From Thermoplasmata archaeon (lineage in GTDB: Archaea; Thermoplasmatota; Thermoplasmata; Lutacidiplasmatales; UBA184), in assembly GCA_030039995.1 (NCBI GenBank), contig JASHUL010000001.1, positions 1 to 7,711 of the forward strand: a stretch of 7,711 nt of DNA, read 5' to 3'. The position numbers were made by a program, and so were the translations under genes. A model generated the notes under the pieces. The model made no database searches. It saw nothing but the letters and a program-made list of their open reading frames with translations, and had not been told where the DNA came from. Positions 1-5,563 of the stretch are shown piece by piece. The stretch's first letter is position 1. The number at the start of each line of letters is the position of its first letter.

Positions 1-201
1 GCGCGGAGCGGGTTCATCTGCCGACTGTGCCGTCAGGACGCCAAGCATAATGAGGTGCTGCACATCTCATACTGCCCCGTTCACGGTCTGAGCTCTCCGT
101 TGGACGCGCTGCCGTGGCGGCCGGAGATGAGAATATCCCGCGCCTCTACACCCGGACCGGCGACCGAGGTACCACGGGTCTCGCCGGTGGCGCGCGCGTA
201 G
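1..201 (+). CDS. C-terminal part of an unrecognised protein with a zinc-finger-like Cys/His cluster (5' end outside window)
   Basis: Frame 1 is open from the window edge to a TAG at 199-201, giving 66 residues of a protein whose start lies outside. Cys7-x2-Cys10 and Cys25-x2-His28 (ICRLC and YCPVH) are spaced like a small CCCH zinc-binding site. Codons up to about base 120 have mostly G or C in the third position, which supports real coding. I do not recognise the family. The last 88 bases overlap the next gene in another frame, and the residues there (rich in Pro, Arg and Ala) look unconstrained. Either the overlap is real or the natural reading frame ends earlier and a frameshift has extended it. 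Confidence 0.5.
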   Translation, partial: ARSGFICRLCRQDAKHNEVLHISYCPVHGLSSPLDALPWRPEMRISRASTPGPATEVPRVSPVARA

Positions 202-689
202 ACAAGGACTCCGCGCGCATCCGCGCCTACGGCACGTTCGACGAACTCGGCGCCCACCTCGGGCTCGTGTCGGCGGGTTTGCCGGAGTCACTCTCCGAGA
301 TCCGTGCGACGGTGCTGCGACTCGAACACGAGCTGTACATCGCTCAGACCGAACTCGCGGCTGCGCCCGGCGGCAAGCCTCCGGCGGTCCGTATCGAGAG
401 CCGGCACGTCGCTCGACTCGAGTCGGACATCGATCGATTCGACGCGATGCACCCTGAACTCCGAGCGTTCGTCCTCCCTCGGGGCTCGCCCAGCGCCGCC
501 CAACTTCATGTCGCGCGCACCGTAGCCCGGCGGGCGGAACGGGAGCTGTGGACCCTCCATCGGGAGGCCCCCCAGCGTCCGGAGCTGCTCCAGTGGACCA
601 ACCGCCTGAGCGACCTCCTCTTCGCGCTCGCGCTGGCGGTCAACCACGCCCTCGGTGTCGCCGAGGTCAACCCCGACTACTCGACGTAG
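114..689 (+). CDS. PduO-type ATP:cob(I)alamin adenosyltransferase
   Basis: This 191-residue protein matches the PduO/EutT-like corrinoid adenosyltransferase family, which transfers the adenosyl group of ATP to cob(I)alamin to make coenzyme B12. Seen: the N-terminal ATP-binding motif YTRTGDRGTTGL (residues 12-23), the following VDKDSARIRAYGTFDEL stretch with Asp43-Glu44, the late LHVARTVARRAER helix, and the C-terminal WTNRLSDLLFALA motif (residues 161-173) typical of the family. Length is normal. The usual PGG before the LH helix reads PRG here. The GTG at 114 is chosen because the ATP motif begins only 11 residues later and no other usable start is in frame. No strong ribosome-binding site is visible. 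The gene implies adenosylcobalamin-dependent enzymes elsewhere in the genome. It lies 22 bases before the YchF-like gene, probably on one transcript. Confidence 0.93.
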   Translation: MAAGDENIPRLYTRTGDRGTTGLAGGARVDKDSARIRAYGTFDELGAHLGLVSAGLPESLSEIRATVLRLEHELYIAQTELAAAPGGKPPAVRIESRHVARLESDIDRFDAMHPELRAFVLPRGSPSAAQLHVARTVARRAERELWTLHREAPQRPELLQWTNRLSDLLFALALAVNHALGVAEVNPDYST

Positions 690-698
690 GCGACCGAC

Positions 699-703
699 GG
701 GAG
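699..703 (+). promoter_or_regulatory. Shine-Dalgarno GGGAG that decides the YchF-like start
   Basis: GGGAG lies 8 bases before the GTG at 712. An earlier in-frame GTG at 655 would sit inside the adenosyltransferase gene and add 19 residues not typical of the family, so 712 is preferred. Confidence 0.6.
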
Positions 704-711
704 AGCGGATC

Positions 712-1908
712 GTGGAGGTCGGCGTCGTCGGAAAGCCGAACGTCGGGAAGTCGACGTTCTTCAACGCGTTGACGCTGCTCGACGCCCCGATGGCGCCGTA
801 CCCGTTCACGACGACGGTGCCGAACCGCGGAGTCGGCGCCGTGCGCGCGAAGTGTCCCCACGGCGAGAAGGGGACGCCGTGTACCCCGGGGAACGCGAAG
901 TGCGTCCACGGAGTTCGGTGGATTCCCGTCAATCTCATCGACGTTCCCGGACTCGTGCCCGGGGCGCACGCCGGTAAGGGCCTCGGCCACCAATTCCTCG
1001 ACGACCTGAGGGCGGCGGACGGTTTCGTCCAAATCGTCGACCTCTCGGGCGCCACCGACTCGGAGGGCCGGACCGTGGCCCCGGGGTCGCACGACCCGTC
1101 CGAGGAGGTCGCATGGCTCGAGGAGGAGCTCGTCGCCTGGGTGGCGGAGATCCTTTCCCGAGACTTCGCGCGGCACGCACGGTCGACGGAGCTCGACGGG
1201 AAGAAGGTCGAGGAGTTCCTGATGCAGCGACTGACGGGGCTTTCCATCGCACCCTCCGCGATCTCGGCGGCGCTTCGAACCGTACCGGTCGACCGACAAC
1301 ATCCGGCTCGATGGACCGAACCGGAACGAGTGGCGCTCGCTCGGGAGCTCCTGCGGGTCGCGAAGCCCCGCGTCGTCGCCGCGAACAAATGCGACCGTTC
1401 CACCCCCGAGACGGCCCGCGCGCTCGCCGAGAAGGACGGACCGATCCCGACCGTCCCATGCTCGGCTGAGGCGGAGCTGACGCTTCGGCGCGCCGCGCGG
1501 GCAGGACTCGTCGAGTACGCTCCCGGAGACTCCGCCTTCCAGGTGCGGGAGCCGGAACGGCTCTCCCCGGGGCAACGCAAGGCGCTCGACGAGATCCAGC
1601 AGATCCTCGCCCGGTGGGGAACGACCGGGGTCCAGTCGGCGCTCGAAACGATGGTCTTCGACCGCCTGCACCAGATCGTGGTCTTCCCGGTCGAAGACGA
1701 GACCCATTGGACCGACGGACGGGGACGCGTACTTCCGGACGCGCTCCTCGTCCCGGCCGGAACGCCGGCGAGCGAGGTCGCGTACCGGGTACACACCGAC
1801 CTGGGGCGGAACTTCGTTCGCGCCATCGACGGTCGCACGCATCGGGCGCTCGCGGCGGACCACCCGGTCGAACCGAACTCGGTGATCCGGATCGTCGCGC
1901 GGAAGTGA
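712..1908 (+). CDS. ychF: Archaeal YchF/Ygr210-type translation-associated GTPase with C-terminal TGS domain
   Basis: This 398-residue protein belongs to the Obg/YchF superfamily of P-loop NTPases, which associate with ribosomes. Seen from the GTG at 712: G1/P-loop GKPNVGKST (residues 7-15), a switch I region APYPFTTTVPN, G3 DVPGL (77-81), the GAHxGxGLGxQFLDDLRxAD signature (84-103) and G4 NKCD (225-228). The C-terminal 60 or so residues form a TGS fold (VAYRVHTDLGRNF, ending VIRIVARK). Asp in NKxD favours GTP, whereas bacterial YchF with NxxE prefers ATP. Archaeal and eukaryotic Ygr210 members carry a Cys-rich insert after switch I; here it has Cys48, His50, Cys57, Cys64 and His66. Length fits archaeal members of about 390-400 residues. 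The gene follows the adenosyltransferase by 22 bases and ends 15 bases from the oppositely oriented mevalonate kinase. Confidence 0.93.
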   Translation: MEVGVVGKPNVGKSTFFNALTLLDAPMAPYPFTTTVPNRGVGAVRAKCPHGEKGTPCTPGNAKCVHGVRWIPVNLIDVPGLVPGAHAGKGLGHQFLDDLRAADGFVQIVDLSGATDSEGRTVAPGSHDPSEEVAWLEEELVAWVAEILSRDFARHARSTELDGKKVEEFLMQRLTGLSIAPSAISAALRTVPVDRQHPARWTEPERVALARELLRVAKPRVVAANKCDRSTPETARALAEKDGPIPTVPCSAEAELTLRRAARAGLVEYAPGDSAFQVREPERLSPGQRKALDEIQQILARWGTTGVQSALETMVFDRLHQIVVFPVEDETHWTDGRGRVLPDALLVPAGTPASEVAYRVHTDLGRNFVRAIDGRTHRALAADHPVEPNSVIRIVARK

Positions 1909-1923
1909 CGGAGCGGGGCCGCG

Positions 1924-2907
1924 CTAGCCCGGGGATACCGGGTCCAGCAGTCGGGCCCCGTCCGGAGACGGGCGAACCACGAACGGAAGGCCGCCCGCGC
2001 GAGCGAGTCGACGGACGAGCTCGGTCTCTTTGCCGTCCTTTGGCAGGGCGACGATCGAGCCCCCCGCACCGGCCCCCGTGAGCTTCGCGCCCTCCGCCGC
2101 CGGCGCGGCGGCGCGCAGGAGCTCCTCGATCCGAGGATGCGACACACCGACATCGCGGAGCAGTTCCTGGTTCTCGACGAGCAACCGCGCTACGTCGGCG
2201 CGATCGGCCCGCTCCACCGCTCGAGTTCCGCTCTCGGCGACTTCGCGGAACCGCGCGAGCAACGCCGGCCCGTCCGGGAGGGAGAGCCGTTCGCCGACCG
2301 CACGCACCGCGGTGGCGGTCGAGCGAGGAATCCCCGAGTGGGCGACCACCCAGTTCCAGCCCGGGTCCGTCACCCGCCGCACTTCCCAGGTCCGTGCACC
2401 GTCCTCGACGGTCCACAGCGGGGTCCCCGGTCCCCCGTTCAGCGCCAGGAATCCCCCACCCACGACCGCCGTCGTGTCCCCCGGACTGCCGACCCCCTGC
2501 GCTCCCCGTTCGACCGCGAAACTGCGGCGGGCGAGCGTCGGGCGGTCGATGCCGCCGGTCGCAGACCCGAGCGCGGCGGTCAACGCGGCCGCGAAAGCGG
2601 CGGACGAACCGAGCCCCGCGGCGCGAGGGATGCGCGAGACCGCCCGGACGTCGATCGGAGAGCCGTCGGGCCAGAGCGAGGCGAGCGCCCGGGCGAAGTA
2701 CGGGTTCGTGTCGCCGGCGTGGGGGTCGCCGTTCAGCCGAGTCGTCTCCGACGGTCGGACGAATACCTGAGTTTCCAGGTCGAGCGCGAACAGGAGCTCG
2801 GGAGCTCCGTGCACGACCGCGTGCTCTCCGAAGACGATGCACTTCCCCGGCGCTCGCGCCGCCACGGGGAGCGTCGACGCTGGGATGGGAGGAAGGTCCT
2901 CCGTCAC
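1924..2907 (-). CDS. mvk: Mevalonate kinase (GHMP kinase family)
   Basis: This 327-residue GHMP-fold kinase phosphorylates mevalonate with ATP in the archaeal isoprenoid lipid pathway. Motif 1 is APGKCIVFGEHAVVHG (residues 19-34, substrate-side Lys22). The ATP-binding motif 2 is PRAAGLGSSAAF (94-105). The catalytic-base region SPGDT has Asp144, and motif 3 is GAKLTGAGAGGS near the C terminus. The QG..SP.DT and VNQ/VENQ..L..LGV patterns resemble methanogen-type mevalonate kinases rather than the Thermoplasma mevalonate-3-kinase, which derives from the decarboxylase family. The GTG start at 2907 overlaps the aTrm56 stop as GTGA, and a good ribosome-binding site (GGGAGGG, 2919-2913) lies 5 bases upstream. 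This is the last gene of the minus-strand operon. Phosphomevalonate kinase or alternative-pathway activity is not supported by the motifs. Confidence 0.9.
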   Translation of the reverse strand: MTEDLPPIPASTLPVAARAPGKCIVFGEHAVVHGAPELLFALDLETQVFVRPSETTRLNGDPHAGDTNPYFARALASLWPDGSPIDVRAVSRIPRAAGLGSSAAFAAALTAALGSATGGIDRPTLARRSFAVERGAQGVGSPGDTTAVVGGGFLALNGGPGTPLWTVEDGARTWEVRRVTDPGWNWVVAHSGIPRSTATAVRAVGERLSLPDGPALLARFREVAESGTRAVERADRADVARLLVENQELLRDVGVSHPRIEELLRAAAPAAEGAKLTGAGAGGSIVALPKDGKETELVRRLARAGGLPFVVRPSPDGARLLDPVSPG

Positions 2908-3476
2908 GACCGCCCTCCCGAAGGCACGACCGTTTTCCCCCGCGACCGGGGGACGATCCGTTGTCGCGCTCCCGCGAAGGCCCCGGACTTCGGTAGACCC
3001 AGCAATCGGTCGAGGACGACCGCGACGGCCGCGACCTCGCTGTGCGGCTGAGGCCCGACCGCCACGTTCACGTCGGAGATACGGTACAACTCGGGCGGGA
3101 CCTTGGCCCCTCCCACCACGATCAGCAGCCTGGCGGAAGCGCGCAGCCTCGGCATCACCCGCTCCAAGGGCTCCCCGTACATCGTCAGATGTACGACCCG
3201 CCCGGGAAACTCCCGGACGACCCGGCGCCAATCCGTCACCCCTTCCACCCGAAACGACCCACCCCAAGCGCTCGCGACTCGCTCGATCCGCTCCGCGAGC
3301 CCCGGGTCGGCCGGTTCGAGATACATCCGGTCCGCTCCGAGGGCCCGTGCGGCCAAGGCGAGGTGGGTCGTGAGTCGCGGGTCCCGCCCGGCGCGATGGC
3401 CGACCCGCAGTACGGAGACGCGAGGGCGCCGTCTACGGCGTCTCGTCCGCCTGGAATCGCTCGATCCGGTGGCCAC
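2904..3476 (-). CDS. tRNA (cytidine(56)-2'-O)-methyltransferase aTrm56
   Basis: This 190-residue SPOUT-class enzyme uses S-adenosylmethionine to 2'-O-methylate C56 in the T-loop of archaeal tRNAs. Seen: the N-terminal LRVGHRAGRDPRLTTH motif (residues 23-38), LAARALGAD, the central HLTMYGEPL, and the knot region VVGGAKVPPELY followed by NVAVGPQPHSEVAA, which binds the methyl donor and is diagnostic of the family. The GTG at 3476 gives an N-terminal extension with nine Arg in residues 9-19 before the conserved core. It is chosen because GGAG (3484-3481) lies 4 bases upstream and no ATG, GTG or TTG lies nearer the core. The start overlaps the end of the winged-helix gene by 44 bases, and the stop overlaps the mevalonate kinase start by 4. 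Confidence 0.92.
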   Translation of the reverse strand: MATGSSDSRRTRRRRRRPRVSVLRVGHRAGRDPRLTTHLALAARALGADRMYLEPADPGLAERIERVASAWGGSFRVEGVTDWRRVVREFPGRVVHLTMYGEPLERVMPRLRASARLLIVVGGAKVPPELYRISDVNVAVGPQPHSEVAAVAVVLDRLLGLPKSGAFAGARQRIVPRSRGKTVVPSGGRS

Positions 3477-3957
3477 GGTACTCCAGCTTGTCCGACCGCT
3501 TCACGAGTCCCTTGAGACGGGTCGGGGACATCCCGAGTTCCTCGGCGACATCGGAGAAGAAACGCCCCTCTGTCCCGACCGCGTCGAAGATCCGTTGCTC
3601 GATCTTCGCGTAGTCCTTCGGGCTCATCATCGCGATGGCGAGGATCTCCGATACCTCGGCGAGCGGCGACGTGGTGTTGATATTGATCGTCGAATAGTAG
3701 AAGTGGTAGCTCTTGTCGGGCTGCCGTCGGCCTTCGCGCGCGACCCAGCGCGTGTCGATCAACCGCAACTTCTCGAAGAACGCGAGCGCCTTGATCCCTT
3801 CCTTGCCGAACTCCCGTTCCACGTCCTCGCCGGTGAGCCAGTTCTCGCCGAGACGCTGGACGAGACGGAGTTTGAGCGGCGAGTCGACCGCTCGGAGGAT
3901 CGAGACGAGGTCGCTGACGTCGTTCACGACCTTGATCCGGTGCATCGCTGCCGACAC
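3433..3957 (-). CDS. Two-part winged-helix DNA-binding-like protein, ArsR-like N-terminal domain
   Basis: This 174-residue protein has the look of an archaeal ArsR-like winged-helix protein. From the GTG at 3957, residues 18-85 (SILRAVDSPLKLRLVQRLGE, then LTGEDVEREFG, then ALAFFEKLRLIDTRW and KSYHFYYSTI) fit helix-turn-helix plus a wing. Residues 118-165 contain a second candidate helix-turn-helix (FFSDVAEELGMSPTRLKGLVKRSDKL). There is no membrane segment, Cys metal site or enzymatic motif, so ligand and DNA target are unknown. The GTG is preferred over the ATG at 3945 because GGAAGGTGATC (3971-3961), a strong match to the archaeal anti-Shine-Dalgarno, ends 3 bases before it. The gene sits 5 bases after Nop10 and overlaps aTrm56 by 44 bases. 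It could regulate the operon or bind RNA; neither is shown. Confidence 0.75.
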   Translation of the reverse strand: MSAAMHRIKVVNDVSDLVSILRAVDSPLKLRLVQRLGENWLTGEDVEREFGKEGIKALAFFEKLRLIDTRWVAREGRRQPDKSYHFYYSTININTTSPLAEVSEILAIAMMSPKDYAKIEQRIFDAVGTEGRFFSDVAEELGMSPTRLKGLVKRSDKLEYRGHRIERFQADETP

Positions 3958-3960
3958 TCC

Positions 3961-3971
3961 GATCACCTTCC
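3961..3971 (-). promoter_or_regulatory. Strong Shine-Dalgarno overlapping the Nop10 stop
   Basis: On the minus strand GGAAGGTGATC contains the Nop10 TGA stop and ends 3 bases before the GTG at 3957. It is the best anti-16S match noticed in the operon and suggests efficient reinitiation on the winged-helix gene. Confidence 0.6.
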
Positions 3972-4148
3972 CGCCGGCGCCGACGGACGGCTCGCTTCGA
4001 GCAGAAGGCGCCGGTATTTTCCGTACCGGTCCGTCGGGTTGAATCGGGCGGGATGCGGGGTACGCGTGGGTCCTCCGCACTCGGGGCAGACACCCCGCAA
4101 CGTGTAGCGCCCGCAGTCCCGGCACACGTGCAGCAACGTCTCGGTCAT
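3963..4148 (-). CDS. nop10: H/ACA ribonucleoprotein protein Nop10
   Basis: This 61-residue protein matches Nop10, which binds the Cbf5 pseudouridine synthase in archaeal H/ACA complexes that modify rRNA. Seen: a zinc ribbon CRDC...CPEC (Cys9, Cys12, Cys21, Cys24) around the conserved GRYTL, and the C-terminal HPARFNPTDRYGKYRR segment (residues 32-47) that forms the Cbf5-binding linker and helix. Length is normal for an archaeal Nop10. Its ATG overlaps the aIF2-alpha stop as ATGA, so translation is probably coupled. Placement directly after aIF2-alpha is a widely conserved archaeal arrangement. Confidence 0.96.
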   Translation of the reverse strand: MTETLLHVCRDCGRYTLRGVCPECGGPTRTPHPARFNPTDRYGKYRRLLLEASRPSAPAGR

Positions 4149-4921
4149 GCGCGAGTGAACGTCCCCTGCCCACCCGCGGCCTTGATCGACCGGAGCGCCG
4201 CGTCGGTCGCCCGCTTCAGCGTCTCTTCGGCCTGTTTGTACTGGCTCGCGACCACCCGCAGTCGGTATCGGGGCGCGCCCACGTAGTGCACTTCCACGGC
4301 GCTCGGGTCGACCTCCTCGGCCGCGTGCAACGCGGCCCGCACGTGGTCAACGCCGTCCGGCGTCGGGTCGGAAACCTCGAGCGTACCGAGGATCGTCACC
4401 TGCGGGGGGACGATGTTCTCGCGAGCGACCTTGAGGAAGGCGGTGACCCACGGGGCCTTCTCGTTCTCCTGCTGGAACCGCTTGGCATCGGCGGAGGCGA
4501 CCTCGAACGCCGCGAAGATCGAACCGTAGCGCTCGACGAGCGTGGCTCCGAAAAGGTCCCCGGCCGCGTCGCCCGTGATCTTGAGCGCTTGGGCGACCTG
4601 CTCGACGAGGCGCAGGGCGCGGCCTTCGTTCTTCCACTGCTGCGTCTTCTCCCGACGCTGGTGATCGTTGATCCGCTTGAGCGACAGGTCTATCTGGCTC
4701 TTCGCCGGGTCGACCCGGAGGACCCGCGCGACGATCTTCTGGCCCTCGCGAATGTGGTCCCGGATGTACTTGACCCACCCAGTGGCGACCTCCGAGAGGT
4801 GGATGAACGCCTCCCGGCCGCCGTACTCGTCGAGCGTGACGAAGGCACCGAAGTTCCGGATGGAAGTGACCGTCCCGATGACGAGGTCGCCCTCCTCGGG
4901 GTACTCGGCGCGCAGGGGCAT
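4145..4921 (-). CDS. Translation initiation factor aIF2 subunit alpha
   Basis: This 258-residue protein is the alpha subunit of the heterotrimeric initiator-tRNA-carrying factor aIF2. The N-terminal S1/OB domain spans about residues 1-85, with YPEEGDLVIGTVTSIRNFGA, AFIHLSEVATGWVKYIRD and the closing SQIDLSLKRI. A charged helical domain follows (KTQQWKNEGRALRLVEQ and on to about 175). The C-terminal alpha-beta domain that contacts the gamma subunit contains IVPPQVTILGTLEVSDPTPDGVD and ends with the YVGAPRYRLRVVA strand. Full length is typical of archaeal proteins. The ATG is 19 bases after the S27e stop with GAGGGGG in the spacer, and the stop overlaps the Nop10 start. Confidence 0.96.
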   Translation of the reverse strand: MPLRAEYPEEGDLVIGTVTSIRNFGAFVTLDEYGGREAFIHLSEVATGWVKYIRDHIREGQKIVARVLRVDPAKSQIDLSLKRINDHQRREKTQQWKNEGRALRLVEQVAQALKITGDAAGDLFGATLVERYGSIFAAFEVASADAKRFQQENEKAPWVTAFLKVARENIVPPQVTILGTLEVSDPTPDGVDHVRAALHAAEEVDPSAVEVHYVGAPRYRLRVVASQYKQAEETLKRATDAALRSIKAAGGQGTFTRA

Positions 4922-4940
4922 GCTGGTTCGAGGCCCCCTC

Positions 4941-5117
4941 TCACGCCGTCAGCGGTCGGACGAGCTCGCCCCGCAGCTTGGCCTGCCCGCCGGTCGGTGT
5001 CGCCAGCGTCGCGCCGCACACCCCGCAGTTCACTACGGTCGCGGGCCGGCTGAAGATCGTCTGTTCGGTGGAGCAGTCGGGGCACTTCACGACCCAGAAC
5101 GGTGCGGGAGCGTGCAT
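4941..5117 (-). CDS. rps27e: Small-subunit ribosomal protein S27e
   Basis: This 58-residue protein is the zinc-ribbon protein S27e of the archaeal small ribosomal subunit. Seen: FWVVKCPDC (Cys12, Cys15) and VVNCGVCG (Cys31, Cys34) enclosing the conserved TIFSRPAT segment, then the family ending in which GGQAKLRGEL precedes a short hydrophobic tail. The ATG at 5117 is preceded by AGGAGAGGG on the minus strand, a clear ribosome-binding site in the 11-base gap after L44e. Confidence 0.96.
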   Translation of the reverse strand: MHAPAPFWVVKCPDCSTEQTIFSRPATVVNCGVCGATLATPTGGQAKLRGELVRPLTA

Positions 5118-5128
5118 CGGGCCCTCTC

Positions 5129-5413
5129 CTAGTGGTGCTCGACCAACTCGAGCTGACTCGCCCGCCAGCTGGCGGGCTGGACAACGTACGAGCACTTCTT
5201 GCAGCGGAAGCGCAGGTTGACGCGGCGGACCGCCTTGGCGCGACCCTCCGGCTTGGGCCGGGGGAAACCGCCGTACCCACGCGTGGCGCGGCGGAACCGC
5301 CGCTGGCCCCACTTCATTTCGGACGCGGGCCGCTTCTTCGCTTTCTCCACGTCGTGCGCGGTGTGCACCTTGCACTTCGGGCAATACGTGGACACGACCT
5401 TTGGATAGTGCAT
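5129..5413 (-). CDS. rpl44e: Large-subunit ribosomal protein L44e
   Basis: This 94-residue protein is L44e, a zinc-binding large-subunit protein near the tRNA exit site. Seen: Cys11-x2-Cys14 (YCPKCKVHTAH) and Cys71-x2-Cys74 (FRCKKC) form the four-Cys site. The basic middle region contains RRFRRATRGYGGFPRPKPEGRAK, including the conserved glycine-proline loop. Length is normal. It is the first gene of the minus-strand operon, and its ATG lies at the predicted transcription start for the TATA box at 5435-5447, so the message is probably leaderless. Confidence 0.96.
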   Translation of the reverse strand: MHYPKVVSTYCPKCKVHTAHDVEKAKKRPASEMKWGQRRFRRATRGYGGFPRPKPEGRAKAVRRVNLRFRCKKCSYVVQPASWRASQLELVEHH

Positions 5414-5434
5414 CGGCGTTCGCCGAGACGCGCC

Positions 5435-5447
5435 TTATATATATTAT
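5435..5447 (-). promoter_or_regulatory. TATA-box promoter of the L44e operon, nearly symmetric
   Basis: The + strand reads TTATATATATTAT and the minus strand ATAATATATATAAGG, the only AT-rich run in the spacer. Placing TATATATA (5443-5436) at the archaeal -31 to -24 position puts the transcription start within a base or two of the L44e ATG at 5413. Because the box is almost symmetric it could also fire to the right, with a start near 5467. Confidence 0.7.
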
Positions 5448-5450
5448 CAT

Positions 5451-5470
5451 GGGCGGGCGGCCGCCCGTCC
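5451..5470. repeat. GC-rich inverted repeat beside the TATA box
   Basis: CGGGCGGCCGCCCG at 5454-5467 is a perfect 14-base palindrome. It extends to 5451-5470 with one non-matching pair (5453/5468). It lies 3 bases beyond the AT-rich box, upstream of the L44e promoter and near the start point of any rightward transcript. An operator or activator site is possible, but GC-rich DNA produces such palindromes fairly often. Confidence 0.4.
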
Positions 5471-5520
5471 CACCGCCGGATTGTGATGAGCGCGGTGCCG
5501 TGGACCACCCGTGCCGAAGC

Positions 5521-5533
5521 GGCTTATCTGCCG
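5521..5533 (+). promoter_or_regulatory. Putative promoter element of the GNAT gene
   Basis: GGCTTATCTGCCG matches the L1 upstream element GGCTTATTTACCG at 11 of 13 positions and lies 43 bases before the ATG at 5564, against 48 bases in the L1 case. Archaeal spacing predicts a transcript start near 5552-5555. Confidence 0.45.
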
Positions 5534-5563
5534 GTTCCGTCCGCGTCCATCGTGGAGCCGCCC

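Noticed and set aside
288..2153. Very long minus-strand open frame opposite the adenosyltransferase and YchF-like genes
   Set aside because: Its product is a low-information Arg/Ser/Pro-rich string, while the opposite strand encodes two well-conserved families. It is a GC-driven shadow frame.
935..2842. 635-residue minus-strand open frame across the YchF-like gene and mevalonate kinase
   Set aside because: It is out of frame with the recognisable kinase motifs and is extremely Arg-rich; this is a shadow.
5414..5425. Small inverted repeat CGGCG-TT-CGCCG just before the L44e ATG
   Set aside because: It is short and GC-rich, and if L44e is leaderless it is not transcribed; there is no basis to call it regulatory.
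5102..5563. In-frame upstream extension of the GNAT gene, reaching into the L44e gene
   Set aside because: It would run antisense to L44e and through the TATA box. The GNAT fold begins at about 5564, which also has a ribosome-binding site.
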